A stretch of DNA of 31,377 nt from CAYVAP01 sp964343195. GTDB lineage: Bacteria > Bacteroidota > Bacteroidia > J057. The DNA is taken from contig CAYFIR010000079.1 in assembly GCA_964343195.1 (NCBI GenBank), positions 1 through 31,377 of the forward strand. The letters are read 5' to 3'. The first letter of the stretch is position 1. The number at the start of each line of letters is the position of its first letter. The notes beneath the pieces are model-generated. The model did no database searches. It had not been told where the DNA came from and worked only from the letters and a program-made list of their open reading frames with translations. Positions 16,351-24,743 of this stretch are shown here, one piece after another. The position numbers and the translations under genes are program-made.

Positions 16351-17634
16351 TTAAGCTTCTGATGCTTCATCTTCTCCACCATTTTCAAATTCTTCTGTCA
16401 GGATCTTGAGCACACGCTCAACGATCTCTACCTCCAAGTCGGTCCGGCGAGCCAGTTCTTCCTTGGAGAGGTCCAGGACACTACGGGCAGTATCGCAACC
16501 GATACGCTTGAACTCATCGATGACCCACTGGTCAATTTCGTCGTTGAATTCATCCAGATCGATGTCCTCTTCGTCTGGATCAAGCTCTCTGAATACGTCT
16601 ATCTGGTAGTCCGTCAGACGGCCAGCCAGCTTAATATTCAAACCATTTTTACCAATGGCCAGAGATATCTGGTCAGGTTTCAGGTAAACCTGTGCAGCTC
16701 GATTGTCTGTATCAAGTTTAACTGAGGAGATTTTTGCAGGGCTGAGCGCACGCTGGATGTACAGCACCTCATTGGAGGTGTAGCTGATAACATCGATGTT
16801 CTCATTGCGTAGCTCCCGAACAATGCCGTGGATACGGCTACCTTTCATCCCTACACAGGCTCCTACCGGATCAATCCGGTCATCGTAGCTTTCTACAGCT
16901 ACCTTGGCTCTTTCACCTGGTTCGCGGACGATGCCACGAATATTGATCAGGCCATCAAAGATCTCTGGTACTTCCTGTTCAAAAAGCTTTTCCAGGAAGA
17001 GAGGAGATGCTCGAGAGATGATGATACGAGGATTGTTGTTTTTAAGTTGTACCTCAGTAATCACGGCTCGCAGGGAATCCCCCTTGCGGAAGCGGTCTTT
17101 TGGGATCTGCTCAGTCTTGGGCAGAATCAATTCTGCACTTTCATGCAGAACAAGAATCTCATTTCGCCAAACCTGATAGACCTCTCCTACAATAATGGTA
17201 CCTACCATGTCCTCGTACTGCTCTACGATGGCAGCTTTTTCCAGGTCGCGGATGCGCTGGGTAAGGGTTTGCTTGGCGGTCTGGACAATTTTTCGACCGA
17301 AAGAGAAGAAGTTGATTTCTTCTGCGACGACGTCGCCGACCTCGTAATCAGGATCCTGACCGAGGGCTTCGCTCAGTGGAATCTGACGAGACTCATCATC
17401 CAGCTCAAAATCTTCTACTACTTCTCGTTCGCGGAATCCCTGGATATCCCCCTTATCCACGTTTACGATGATCTCAAAGTTTTCATCTGAGTCGTACTCT
17501 TTGCGGATCATGGTACGGAATACCTCTTCCAATACTCCCATCAGGGTAGCTCGGTCCAGGTTCTTGAGGCGGGAAAAGTCAGAAAATGCCTCAACCAGGT
17601 TGATTTCGGGTTCTGCGGTTTTTTTACGTGCCAT
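16351..17634 (-). CDS. nusA: Transcription termination/antitermination factor NusA
   Basis: RNA polymerase-binding factor that modulates pausing, termination and antitermination. The 427-aa length is normal for Bacteroidota. The N-terminal RNAP-binding domain spans 10-135 (LMGVLEEVFRTMIRKEYDSD). The S1 domain is at about 143-197, KH1 at about 203-285 with DPVGACVGMKGSRI (255-268), and KH2 at about 290-350 with ISLAIGKNGLNIKLAGRL. The short helix-hairpin-type C-terminal region at about 367-415 (IGCDTARSVLDLSKEELARRTDL) is followed by an acidic tail. Its ATG directly abuts the rimP stop with no gap, so rimP and nusA are one transcript from the promoter at 18212-18181. The transcript should end at the terminator at 16231-16192. 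Confidence 0.97.
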   Translation of the reverse strand: MARKKTAEPEINLVEAFSDFSRLKNLDRATLMGVLEEVFRTMIRKEYDSDENFEIIVNVDKGDIQGFREREVVEDFELDDESRQIPLSEALGQDPDYEVGDVVAEEINFFSFGRKIVQTAKQTLTQRIRDLEKAAIVEQYEDMVGTIIVGEVYQVWRNEILVLHESAELILPKTEQIPKDRFRKGDSLRAVITEVQLKNNNPRIIISRASPLFLEKLFEQEVPEIFDGLINIRGIVREPGERAKVAVESYDDRIDPVGACVGMKGSRIHGIVRELRNENIDVISYTSNEVLYIQRALSPAKISSVKLDTDNRAAQVYLKPDQISLAIGKNGLNIKLAGRLTDYQIDVFRELDPDEEDIDLDEFNDEIDQWVIDEFKRIGCDTARSVLDLSKEELARRTDLEVEIVERVLKILTEEFENGGEDEASEA

Positions 17635-18120
17635 CTATATGATAATGATCACTTTAGCTTCCTTGATCTCTTCAAACTTAATCTGTCGCTCTGCTTCCTG
17701 AGAAGGCTTTGGGGCTTTTTTCTTTTTCCCCTTTCGCTCGGGTAGCGGCTCCAGTGTAAGGGAGTCTTCTTCCACTTTAAGGAGTTTTCCCTTTATCTCT
17801 ACTCCGTCCAGGGTAATGACCTGTAGGTGTCTGCCAATTTCCTTGAGGTACTGTCGATGAAGTTTTAGCGGGGAACCAACTCCCGGCGAACTCACCTCCA
17901 GGGTGTAGGGAAAATCCATATCCTCTCTTTCCTCAAGCTCCCAGCCCACTTTGCGACTGATACGGGAACATTCCTCCAGGCTGATTCCTGAATCTGTGTC
18001 AACCTTGATATTAAGGGTGCTTTTGGGCCCCTTTTGCAAGGAAACATCTACGATGAATACTTCAGGAGCAACCTCGCTGATTACATCAACGATGACCTGG
18101 TGGATTTCTTGAGTTAACAT
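17635..18120 (-). CDS. rimP: Ribosome maturation factor RimP
   Basis: Assists late assembly of the 30S subunit. I use the ATG at 18120, giving 161 aa; an open frame continues upstream to 18225 but would cross the promoter and add a non-homologous stretch. The N-terminal domain (residues 1-82) shows the family pattern VDVISEVAPEVFIVDVSL, then CSRISRKVGWELEE and PYTLEVSSPGVGSPLK (71-86). The C-terminal SH3-like domain (about 87-160) includes LKVEEDSLTLEPL and is interrupted by a lysine-rich insert (KGKKKKAPKPS) typical of Bacteroidota proteins. First gene of the rimP-nusA unit; rimP-nusA-infB order is conserved across bacteria. Confidence 0.95.
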   Translation of the reverse strand: MLTQEIHQVIVDVISEVAPEVFIVDVSLQKGPKSTLNIKVDTDSGISLEECSRISRKVGWELEEREDMDFPYTLEVSSPGVGSPLKLHRQYLKEIGRHLQVITLDGVEIKGKLLKVEEDSLTLEPLPERKGKKKKAPKPSQEAERQIKFEEIKEAKVIIII

Positions 18121-18180
18121 ATCAAAAAAATAAGGGGGCCGAAAAGACCACCTTATTCGTGTATAAGATTGAATACTATA

Positions 18181-18212
18181 CAAAAATAAGGATTTGCTCA
18201 CAGAGATCAAAA
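18181..18212 (-). promoter_or_regulatory. Promoter of rimP-nusA
   Basis: On the minus strand TTTTG (18212-18208) is separated by exactly 19 bp from TATTTTTG (18188-18181). Both the boxes and the spacing match the Bacteroidota -33/-7 promoter. The rimP ATG is 60 bp downstream. It is divergent from the SNF2-gene promoter. Confidence 0.75.
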
Positions 18213-18254
18213 CCCTGGAATTCAATTCTCTCCTTTAGGTTCCGCGGATTGTCG

Positions 18255-18262
18255 TACTTTTG
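18255..18262 (+). promoter_or_regulatory. TAnnTTTG promoter box of the SNF2 gene
   Basis: TACTTTTG followed by CAGCCGG, an exact TAnnTTTG match, 62 bp upstream of the ATG at 18325. A weak -33-like TTT lies near 18234. This and the rimP promoter share a 204-bp divergent gap. Confidence 0.65.
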
Positions 18263-18324
18263 CAGCCGGAAAAGAATTCATGGCATGACCTGTGCAGCTT
18301 GCCAGAGCTTAGTACACATACACT

Positions 18325-21300
18325 ATGCTTCATTTACCTGACCATCATTCAAGCAATTTTCATGAAGCTGTAATGGCGGAGTTGGAAAAGCTTGTCCCAG
18401 GGGAAAAGGAGATGGCCCTGATTTTGGCTTTTAACCGTTACGCTATTCCTGGCTTTCGGGTTGCGAAGGTGGCCCAGCGGCTTGGGATGCTGCGAGGGGG
18501 GAAGGAGCCGATTCTTTCGAGAGGGGAGGTGTCGGCAGTTGGGTTTGTTCTGGAAAAGAAAGGCTTGGTGGAGTCCGTAAAGGGGGCCTGGAAGATTGTA
18601 GGAAACTGGGCCTGGGTACTGGTGAGATATGGTGTGCAGGATGTTGAAGAGATTCAGCGATATGAAAAAGCCCTTAACATGGAGTATCCGTATACCATGT
18701 GGGATCTTGGTCGACTGGGTTTCGGATTGCGCCAGCGGATTCTGCAGTTCGGACTGCTGACGGGTGATTCCTATCAATTAAGGGATGTGCTCTTCTCTGA
18801 CTGGCATACTCAGGGAGATGATTTAAATGAGACTCGCGCCTGGCTGGAAGAAATTCTGACAGATCCTATCGACGAAGCTCTGCTTCAATTGCATGCTCCT
18901 CAGACCAGGGTATTGCTAATTATCCAGATCCTTAACCGCAAGGTTAGTCAGTTGGAACCCTTATCTGACCTCCTGAATTACGTACTGGCAAACCTTAAAA
19001 AAATTCCGGCTGCTACGGCCAAATATCCCTACGAAGAAATTGTGAGCCTCAGGCTGCAGCAAGGGCATCCAGGTCTGAGTTTACAGGCTGCGGCCGCACT
19101 CGAGGACCCTGGAGGAGGTCTGGAGATGCTGGCTCAGGCTGTTGCTTCCTTTTGGGCCAATGATATCGCCTCAGCTGATAAGCTTTTCACCACCGCCTCC
19201 AGAAAACTGAAAGCTCGAGGCCTGTTTGATGGGATTGCGGGAGTATGGCATGCCTGGATGGCACTTAGCAAGCGCGACTTCCCCAAGGTGATCCGATATG
19301 CTGAGAAGGAGCGCGAAGAACTGCTCCTGCAATACCTGTATGCAGTAGCGATGCATCAGGAAAATCAGACCGAACTGGCGGAGAGGATCCTTCAACACTT
19401 ACCGCCAGAGACTCCTGTACAGTTACTGGTGTATATCGCTGCGCATTACTGGTGCGATATTCACCTGCCGGAATTTCGATTGGTGGCATTGCAGGAACTG
19501 TTTGTGAATCTGGATTCGGGAACCTACCCTTTTCTGGCTCAGTTGTCAGAAGAACTGGTGGCTTACTACCTCCCGAAGGTTCAGCGACCAGCGAGCTGGA
19601 CAAAACCCGTAGGCATCGCCCCCATTCTGGACCGCATCCCTCGTTTTGAAGCATGGGAAAGGGCCCTTGAAGGACTGGCTGACCTGACTACCCAGGGAGG
19701 AAATACCCCAAAGCCGAGTGCAGAGACACGGCTGATATGGCGGATCAACATAGAAGGCGAACACCTACAACCCGTTTTGCAAAAAATGGGCAAGACTGGC
19801 TCCTGGTCCAAGGGCCGAGTGGTATCTCTGAAGCGCCTCCAGGCAGGAGAAGTGACAGGCCTGACCCCCCAGGATCAGCGGGTAGTCAACCAGATCCAGA
19901 GTAACTCCAGCTGGTACTACGGTAGCCAGGAACTGGAATTGCCATTTGGGAAAGCGATTCCCCTGCTGGTAGGACATCCCCTGCTTTTCCTGGCAAATTC
20001 TCCCAAGGTCTCATTGGAACTGGTAGCCAGAGAGGTGGAACTAATTGTGACTGAAAGAAAAGGAGAATACATCCTGAGCCTGGAACCTGTTCCACTTGGG
20101 CCTGGTATCCAGTTAATCAGAGAAACCAGCACCCGATACCAGGTGGTGGAAGTCTCGAGCTCCCACTGGCAAATTTTCTCCCTCATCCGTCAGGGTAAGT
20201 TGCGGGTGCCAGCCACTGGTCGTAAGAAACTGGAACAGGTGCTCGGCAACATCGCTACCGTGGTGCGGGTGCAGTCCGACCTGGTGGGAACCACCGAAAA
20301 TATTCGGGAGGTCGAAGCCGATTCCCGTCCTCACATATTGATTCTGCCGCTGGGTGACGGATTCAAGATCGAGGTTTTTTCCAAGCCTTTTGGCACCGAT
20401 GCTCCCTACCTCAAGCCCGGAAAAGGCCGCAGCAAACTGATCGCAGAACTGAATGGGGAACAGCTTTCCACTGAGCGTAACCTCAATGCTGAGAAAAAGG
20501 CCGCCAAAGCCCTGCTTGCAGCCAGTATGACCCTGCAGCGAAATGTAGAGCAGGATTGGGAGTGGTACCTGGAAGAGCAGGAAGACTGCCTGAATCTCTT
20601 GCTGGAACTGGATCCTCTGCGCAGGGAGCAAAAGGTCGTCATCGAATGGCCCAAAGGCGAGAAACTCAAGCTGGCTGGACAGGCGGACTTTGGGCAACTG
20701 AGTCTCAAGGTCAAAGGACGCCAGGACTGGTTCAAACTGGAAGGCAACCTCAAAGTGAACGAAGACCAGGTGCTGCAATTGCAGGACCTGTTTAGCCTCC
20801 TGGAGGCAGCACCTGATGCCTCCTTCATCACGCTCGACGATGGCCGCTTCATGGCCCTGACCGAGCAGCTCCGCAAGCACCTCAAGGAATTGGCTGCCTA
20901 CACCCAGGAAGGAAAAGGTGGACTGGGGCTGCATCCCCTGATGGCCGAGAACCTCGACGAGTTTGGAGCCCTGGGAGCCGAACTCAAAGCCAATGCCGCC
21001 TGGAAGAAGCAGGTCAAGCGCTTAAAAGAAGCCCGCGAATACCAACCCCAGTTGCCATATGGCTTTCAGGCGGACCTGCGTCCCTATCAGGAAGAAGGCT
21101 ATAACTGGATGGCCCGCCTCGCTCACTGGGGCGTCGGAGCCTGCCTGGCCGATGACATGGGCCTCGGTAAAACCGTCCAGGCCCTGGCTCTGTTATACCA
21201 GCGCGCTTCCAGAGGGCCGGCCCTCGTCGTGGCACCCGCCTCTGTCGTGCGCAATTGGCGCAGCGAAGCAGAAAAATTTGCCCAGGAACTCAACCCTATT

Positions 21301-22449
21301 CTGCTGAGCGAAGTCAACCGCAACGAAACGATCGCGGAGCTCAAGGAGTTTGACCTGCTGCTGGTGAGTTATACCCTGTTGCAGATCGAGTCTGAGAAGC
21401 TCTCTGCGGTGAACTTTGGGAGCATCGTGCTGGATGAGGCCCAGGCGATCAAAAACACCCAGACCAAGCGCTCCAAAGCCGCCAAGGAATTGCAGGGGGA
21501 ATTTCGCCTGATTACCACGGGAACGCCCATCGAAAACCATCTGGGCGAGCTGTGGAACCTCTTCGACTTTCTCAACCCCGGCTACCTCGGTTCGGCGGAG
21601 CATTTCAACGAGCGCTTTGCGACGCCCATAGAGAAAGGACAGAATGCTGAAAAACGGCAACAATTGCGCAAGCTCCTGCGACCCTTTATCCTGCGCCGCC
21701 GCAAGGCTGAGGTGCTGGAGGATTTGCCCGAAAAAACTGAAATCACCCTGCACGTAGAGCTGAGCGAAGGCGAGAAGAATTTCTACGAAGCCCTGCGCCG
21801 CACCGCGCTGGATAGGCTCACCCAGGCCGAAGGCGACAATGCGGGTGCCCAGCACCTGAAAATCCTGGCCGAAATTACCCGCCTGAGACAGGCTGCCTGC
21901 CACCCGGCGCTGGTGTCGCCTGAGGTGGAGCTGACCAGTAGCAAGCTCAAGCTATTCGGAGAAACCATGCTGGAACTGCGCAGCAACGGGCACAAGGCGC
22001 TGGTATTCAGTCAGTTTGTGAAGCATCTGGCGCTAGTTCGAGACTGGCTCGACGAACAGGGAATTTCCTACCAGTACCTCGATGGGCAGACCCCGCTCAA
22101 GAAGCGCGAGGAACGGGTAAATGCCTTTCAGAAGGGCGAAGGCGACGTCTTTCTCATCAGCCTCAAGGCCGGTGGTGTGGGCCTCAACCTCACCGCCGCC
22201 GACTACGTGATCCACATGGACCCTTGGTGGAACCCAGCCGTAGAAGACCAGGCCAGCGACCGCGCCCACCGCATCGGTCAGCAGCGCCCTGTTACTGTCT
22301 ATCGCCTCGTCTCCGAGAACACCATTGAGGAGAAGATTGTGCGCCTGCACCAGGAAAAGCGCGACCTCGCCGACAGCCTCCTCGAAGGCACCGACAGCGG
22401 AGCCCGTATGTCCAGCGATGAACTGCTGGCCCTGATTACGGAGGGGTAG
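18325..22449 (+). CDS. SNF2/Rad54-family DNA-dependent ATPase with long unique N-terminus
   Basis: Predicted double-stranded-DNA translocase of 1374 aa, presumably cytoplasmic. The SNF2 ATPase core occupies only the last third. Motif I is ADDMGLGKTVQ near residue 942, motif II DEAQ near 1037, motif III TGTPIENHLGELW near 1065 and FILRRRKAEVLEDLP near 1123. The C-terminal lobe has LVFSQFVKHLALV near 1230, motif V SLKAGGVGLNLTAAD near 1280 and motif VI DQASDRAHRIGQ near 1309. The first 900 residues have no family I can name. They start with a winged-helix-like segment (FNRYAIPGFRVAKVAQRLGM), continue with helical repeats to about 430, then beta-rich segments; many bacterial HepA/RapA-like SNF2 proteins carry a different SWIM-type N-terminus. 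No nuclease, methylase or restriction partner is adjacent. Codon use becomes more GC-rich from about 20.4 kb. A role in transcription recycling or repair is plausible but unproven. Confidence 0.9.
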   Translation: MLHLPDHHSSNFHEAVMAELEKLVPGEKEMALILAFNRYAIPGFRVAKVAQRLGMLRGGKEPILSRGEVSAVGFVLEKKGLVESVKGAWKIVGNWAWVLVRYGVQDVEEIQRYEKALNMEYPYTMWDLGRLGFGLRQRILQFGLLTGDSYQLRDVLFSDWHTQGDDLNETRAWLEEILTDPIDEALLQLHAPQTRVLLIIQILNRKVSQLEPLSDLLNYVLANLKKIPAATAKYPYEEIVSLRLQQGHPGLSLQAAAALEDPGGGLEMLAQAVASFWANDIASADKLFTTASRKLKARGLFDGIAGVWHAWMALSKRDFPKVIRYAEKEREELLLQYLYAVAMHQENQTELAERILQHLPPETPVQLLVYIAAHYWCDIHLPEFRLVALQELFVNLDSGTYPFLAQLSEELVAYYLPKVQRPASWTKPVGIAPILDRIPRFEAWERALEGLADLTTQGGNTPKPSAETRLIWRINIEGEHLQPVLQKMGKTGSWSKGRVVSLKRLQAGEVTGLTPQDQRVVNQIQSNSSWYYGSQELELPFGKAIPLLVGHPLLFLANSPKVSLELVAREVELIVTERKGEYILSLEPVPLGPGIQLIRETSTRYQVVEVSSSHWQIFSLIRQGKLRVPATGRKKLEQVLGNIATVVRVQSDLVGTTENIREVEADSRPHILILPLGDGFKIEVFSKPFGTDAPYLKPGKGRSKLIAELNGEQLSTERNLNAEKKAAKALLAASMTLQRNVEQDWEWYLEEQEDCLNLLLELDPLRREQKVVIEWPKGEKLKLAGQADFGQLSLKVKGRQDWFKLEGNLKVNEDQVLQLQDLFSLLEAAPDASFITLDDGRFMALTEQLRKHLKELAAYTQEGKGGLGLHPLMAENLDEFGALGAELKANAAWKKQVKRLKEAREYQPQLPYGFQADLRPYQEEGYNWMARLAHWGVGACLADDMGLGKTVQALALLYQRASRGPALVVAPASVVRNWRSEAEKFAQELNPILLSEVNRNETIAELKEFDLLLVSYTLLQIESEKLSAVNFGSIVLDEAQAIKNTQTKRSKAAKELQGEFRLITTGTPIENHLGELWNLFDFLNPGYLGSAEHFNERFATPIEKGQNAEKRQQLRKLLRPFILRRRKAEVLEDLPEKTEITLHVELSEGEKNFYEALRRTALDRLTQAEGDNAGAQHLKILAEITRLRQAACHPALVSPEVELTSSKLKLFGETMLELRSNGHKALVFSQFVKHLALVRDWLDEQGISYQYLDGQTPLKKREERVNAFQKGEGDVFLISLKAGGVGLNLTAADYVIHMDPWWNPAVEDQASDRAHRIGQQRPVTVYRLVSENTIEEKIVRLHQEKRDLADSLLEGTDSGARMSSDELLALITEG

Positions 22450-22600
22450 AGAAATTCGTAATCGGGGATTCGTACTTCGTAATTTGAGCTGTGAGCCTTC
22501 CGGATCGAAGACTTGATGTCGTAAGGCAATGACTCACTCATTGCAGCTTGTGAGCTTCTAAGAAGCGAAACGCAGTGTCCAGGCGTCTCCTGACGCCCGA
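22450..22600. repeat. Intergenic patch with degenerate repeats and small hairpins
   Basis: Between the SNF2 gene and grpB-like gene. It holds three copies of a TTCGTA core (22455, 22469 and 22476 regions), an inverted repeat GCAATGA/TCATTGC (22526-22532 and 22538-22544), and a hairpin GGCGTC-TCCT-GACGCC (22582-22597). The TTCGTAAT words recur in the hairpin element at 31247-31321, so this may be a remnant of the same repeat family. No T-tract marks a clear terminator. Confidence 0.35.
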
Positions 22601-22631
22601 AAGTCATCTCGCAGAATAATTTCTACTCCCC

Positions 22632-23153
22632 ATGATCGGCCTAGAAAGAGGAAAAATAGAACTGCATCCCCACTCCCCTACATGGGCGGAGGCATTTCGG
22701 GAGGAGCAGAACCGTTTGCTGGAAAAGCCAGGCTTTAAGGCCTTTGGGATTGAGCACATCGGCAGTACGGCGGTGCCGGGTTTGCTGGCCAAGCCCATCA
22801 TCGACATCGCGATCAGCATCAGGGGGCACGGATATAAATTCGTCGCAGACCTGGAGGAGTTGGGCTACCTCTATAAAGGCGAAAATGGAATCGCCGGGCG
22901 GCATTATTTTCGGACCAATGCTGATATCGTCAGACACCACATCCACATGTTTCCCGTCAGGCATGAAAAGCTGCTCGATCACCTGTTGTTTCGGGACTTT
23001 CTGCGAGCACACCCTGATTGGGTGCAGGAATACAGTCGCCTGAAGCTCAGCTTGCAGAGGCAGTACCCCCATGACCGGAAAAGCTACACCGAGGGGAAAG
23101 CAAAGTTTATCGAGAGGGTGTTGGGGAAGGCTCATCAGGAGATTTTCGAATGA
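22632..23153 (+). CDS. GrpB family protein (UPF0157)
   Basis: 173-aa protein of the GrpB/UPF0157 family, which has a nucleotidyltransferase-like fold and no firmly known substrate. The family signature is clear: a conserved start VELHP-type segment (here IELHPHSPTWAEAFREEQNRL), then IEHIGSTAVPGLLAKPIIDIAISI with the G-S and D-x-D-like acids (residues 40-62), GYLYKGENGIAGRHYF, and a histidine-rich HHIHMFPVRHEKLLDHLLFRDFLRAHP split over 100-130. The end contains the YxxLK and AKFIERVL pieces typical of the family. The length is normal. Monocistronic, downstream of a repeat-containing gap; no sign of a toxin partner or fused CoaE domain, which some family members carry. Confidence 0.9.
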   Translation: MIGLERGKIELHPHSPTWAEAFREEQNRLLEKPGFKAFGIEHIGSTAVPGLLAKPIIDIAISIRGHGYKFVADLEELGYLYKGENGIAGRHYFRTNADIVRHHIHMFPVRHEKLLDHLLFRDFLRAHPDWVQEYSRLKLSLQRQYPHDRKSYTEGKAKFIERVLGKAHQEIFE

Positions 23154-23250
23154 TGGAGCTTTGGGGCTGAATGTTAGGGAAAAAAAGTTTGTTTATGCCA
23201 GGCAATGACTAAGCCCATTAAAGGCTATCTTACCAGGGCGTTCTGGTCGC

Positions 23251-23258
23251 TAAACTTG
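23251..23258 (+). promoter_or_regulatory. Promoter-like box of the small unknown gene
   Basis: TAAACTTG, one base from TAnnTTTG, ends 7 bp before the ATG at 23266. It is so close that the transcript would be nearly leaderless, so the assignment is weak. Confidence 0.25.
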
Positions 23259-23265
23259 GCAGAAA

Positions 23266-23676
23266 ATGGCAATGAGGTTTAAAATTTATAAAGAGCAACG
23301 GTTGCTTGTCGATGTGCTGGAGGGGAGGACGGAATTGGCGGATCTGAAAGCGATATTCAGTCGGGAGGCAGCAAGTGAGGATTTTTTTCACGTCAAAAGG
23401 GTCCTATCAAATGTCCGAAAGGCAGACTTTCAGTTTTCCCCTGCAGAGTTGAAAAGCTATATAGAACTTGTCTTCAATACCAACCCGGACCCTGAGGTCA
23501 GATGGGCGATTTTGACCAGCTCTCCTATTCAGGTCGCCTATTCATTGCTCCTGAAAAAGGAAGAGTACTTCAATAAAATCGTAGGAGTGTTTAGTACGGT
23601 AGAGGCCTGTTGTGATTTTTTGGATGTTACCTTTTCTGAGGAGCAATTTGCCGAAGCAGGGTATGAGGAAGTGTGA
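23266..23676 (+). CDS. Small cytoplasmic protein, possibly SpoIIAA/STAS-like fold
   Basis: 136-aa protein with no signal peptide or membrane segment. I do not recognise it firmly. The alternation of strands and helices (MRFKIYKEQRLLVDVLEG, then VKRVLSNVRKADFQFSPAE, then RWAILTSSPIQVAYSLLLKKE, then VGVFSTVEACCDFLDV) looks like the STAS/SpoIIAA-like proteins of unknown function frequent in Bacteroidota, where a short open strand leads to a helix at each repeat and the protein ends in a F-S-T-x-E-A-A type helix. Residue-level catalytic motifs are absent. It stands alone between a GrpB-family gene and a convergent aquaporin gene, with a hairpin repeat just after its stop. A second in-frame ATG is two codons in. 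Confidence 0.7.
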   Translation: MAMRFKIYKEQRLLVDVLEGRTELADLKAIFSREAASEDFFHVKRVLSNVRKADFQFSPAELKSYIELVFNTNPDPEVRWAILTSSPIQVAYSLLLKKEEYFNKIVGVFSTVEACCDFLDVTFSEEQFAEAGYEEV

Positions 23677-23715
23677 ACTGGGCAGATCCCTTTGGGAGCT
23701 GAGGCGCTGCTGCTA

Positions 23716-23785
23716 AATTAAGTAATTAACCATTCGGCATTAGTGTAAAGCGCTGGTCAGCAGTACTTTTGGCTGCGAACCGTTA
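23716..23785. repeat. Hairpin repeat element, copy 1
   Basis: The first 55 bases match 31247-31301 at roughly 43 of 55 positions, including an identical AATTAAGTAATTA start. TAACCATTCGGCA (23727-23739) can pair imperfectly with TGCGAACCGTTA (23774-23785). The centre (GTAAAGCGCTGGTCAGCAG) can itself fold. It sits between the small unknown gene and the aquaporin gene. Likely a non-mobile REP/MITE-type repeat. Confidence 0.55.
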
Positions 23786-23821
23786 CTCCGAACTTATTCC
23801 AGTAGGCGTTTAGCCTAATCC

Positions 23822-24589
23822 CTATTGGGGGGACTTTTTCTCTCCTTCAGCGGCCCAGGGGCCTTTTGGCTTTTGCTGCTCCTCAGGTTTTGAGTCCTGT
23901 GGTGCCTCCTCTTTTTTGGGGAGATATTCCTTCAACGGCTTTGGGATATCCTGTGGAGCCGTCAGTCGGTAGGTAAATCCCCCAAGCGTGCCTCCCATTA
24001 AGGGGGCAACCCAAAAAATCCAGATAGGCTCAAAATCCTGACTCAGCAGGTTAACCCCTGATCCCAGAGCGGGATTGAGCACGGCTCCAGATACTCCCCG
24101 GATGCTGATCCAGGCCACGATATACAACATGCCCATGGCGATGCCGTGAAATCCGGTCAGTTGAGAAGTGGGGTGCTGCACAGTGTGGAGATAACCCCAT
24201 ACGAGTAGAAACGTAAACAGCACTTCTGCCAGCAGAATCTGCACCAGGGTGGCACTTCCGGCCGGTAGAAATGAATACGTAAAGCTGCTATCCTGGACCA
24301 GCCCGATTACCAGCCCTGCGCCTGCGATGGCCCCCAGGATTTGTGCGAGCAGGTACCATGCGGCGTTTTGGGGAGATATTTTCCCGTGAATCATCACGCC
24401 CAGGGTCACAGCGGGATTGTAGTGACCCGCCTGAACAGGGCGTCCAAGGTAAACCAGGGCAGCAAGCGCTCCTCCCGCTACCAGTGGGGTCCAGGTCGAA
24501 ACGGTCCCCAACGCCAGGCCGATGGCCAGGGTTAAAAAGAGGGTGCCAATCAACTCAACCCAGAGAGCAGGCCAGGGGATATTTTTCAT
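23822..24589 (-). CDS. Aquaporin/MIP family channel
   Basis: Inner-membrane channel of 255 aa with six predicted membrane helices in about residues 8-208. Both half-helix motifs are present: HYNPAVTLG (NPA at 58-60) and VLNPALGSG (NPA at 172-174), so it is a true MIP protein. The residue after the second NPA is leucine where water channels and most glycerol facilitators have the arginine of the aromatic/arginine filter, so the selectivity may differ from classical water channels. A hydrophilic tail of about 45 residues, rich in Lys, Pro, Glu and Gln (KPLKEYLPKKEEAPQD onward), follows the last helix and is unusual for the family. It is monocistronic. The upstream gap is divergent with the ABC-F gene. 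Substrate (water, glycerol, other small neutral solutes) is not determinable. Confidence 0.88.
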   Translation of the reverse strand: MKNIPWPALWVELIGTLFLTLAIGLALGTVSTWTPLVAGGALAALVYLGRPVQAGHYNPAVTLGVMIHGKISPQNAAWYLLAQILGAIAGAGLVIGLVQDSSFTYSFLPAGSATLVQILLAEVLFTFLLVWGYLHTVQHPTSQLTGFHGIAMGMLYIVAWISIRGVSGAVLNPALGSGVNLLSQDFEPIWIFWVAPLMGGTLGGFTYRLTAPQDIPKPLKEYLPKKEEAPQDSKPEEQQKPKGPWAAEGEKKSPQ

Positions 24590-24714
24590 TGTAGTGGAAT
24601 CTCAGGTTCTCAAACTATTCGGAAAATCTGGACTAGATTAACAAGGAATCTGCTCAAAATAAAGTTTTATTGAAAGACCAGATCATGTCGATTTATTTTT
24701 GGTCTGGATTTGGC

Positions 24715-24722
24715 TAAATTTG
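24715..24722 (+). promoter_or_regulatory. TAnnTTTG promoter box of the ABC-F gene
   Basis: TAAATTTG, an exact match, followed by CAACC, lies 21 bp before the ATG at 24744. It would be inside the coding region if the in-frame TTG at 24699 were used, which supports the ATG as the start. Confidence 0.55.
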
Positions 24723-24743
24723 CAACCAATTCAAACACAGTAT

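Noticed and set aside
18120..18225. N-terminal extension of RimP to 18225
   Set aside because: It would cross the well-formed promoter at 18212-18181 and adds residues with no match to the family. The ATG at 18120 gives a normal RimP start.
20113..20934. Open frame of 273 codons on the minus strand inside the SNF2 gene
   Set aside because: Shadow of a GC-rich coding frame; no domain, no promoter, no independent start signal.
24699..24743. TTG start for the ABC-F gene 15 codons upstream
   Set aside because: The extension overlaps the TAAATTTG promoter box; MITVSNLSLRFG is the usual ABC-F start.
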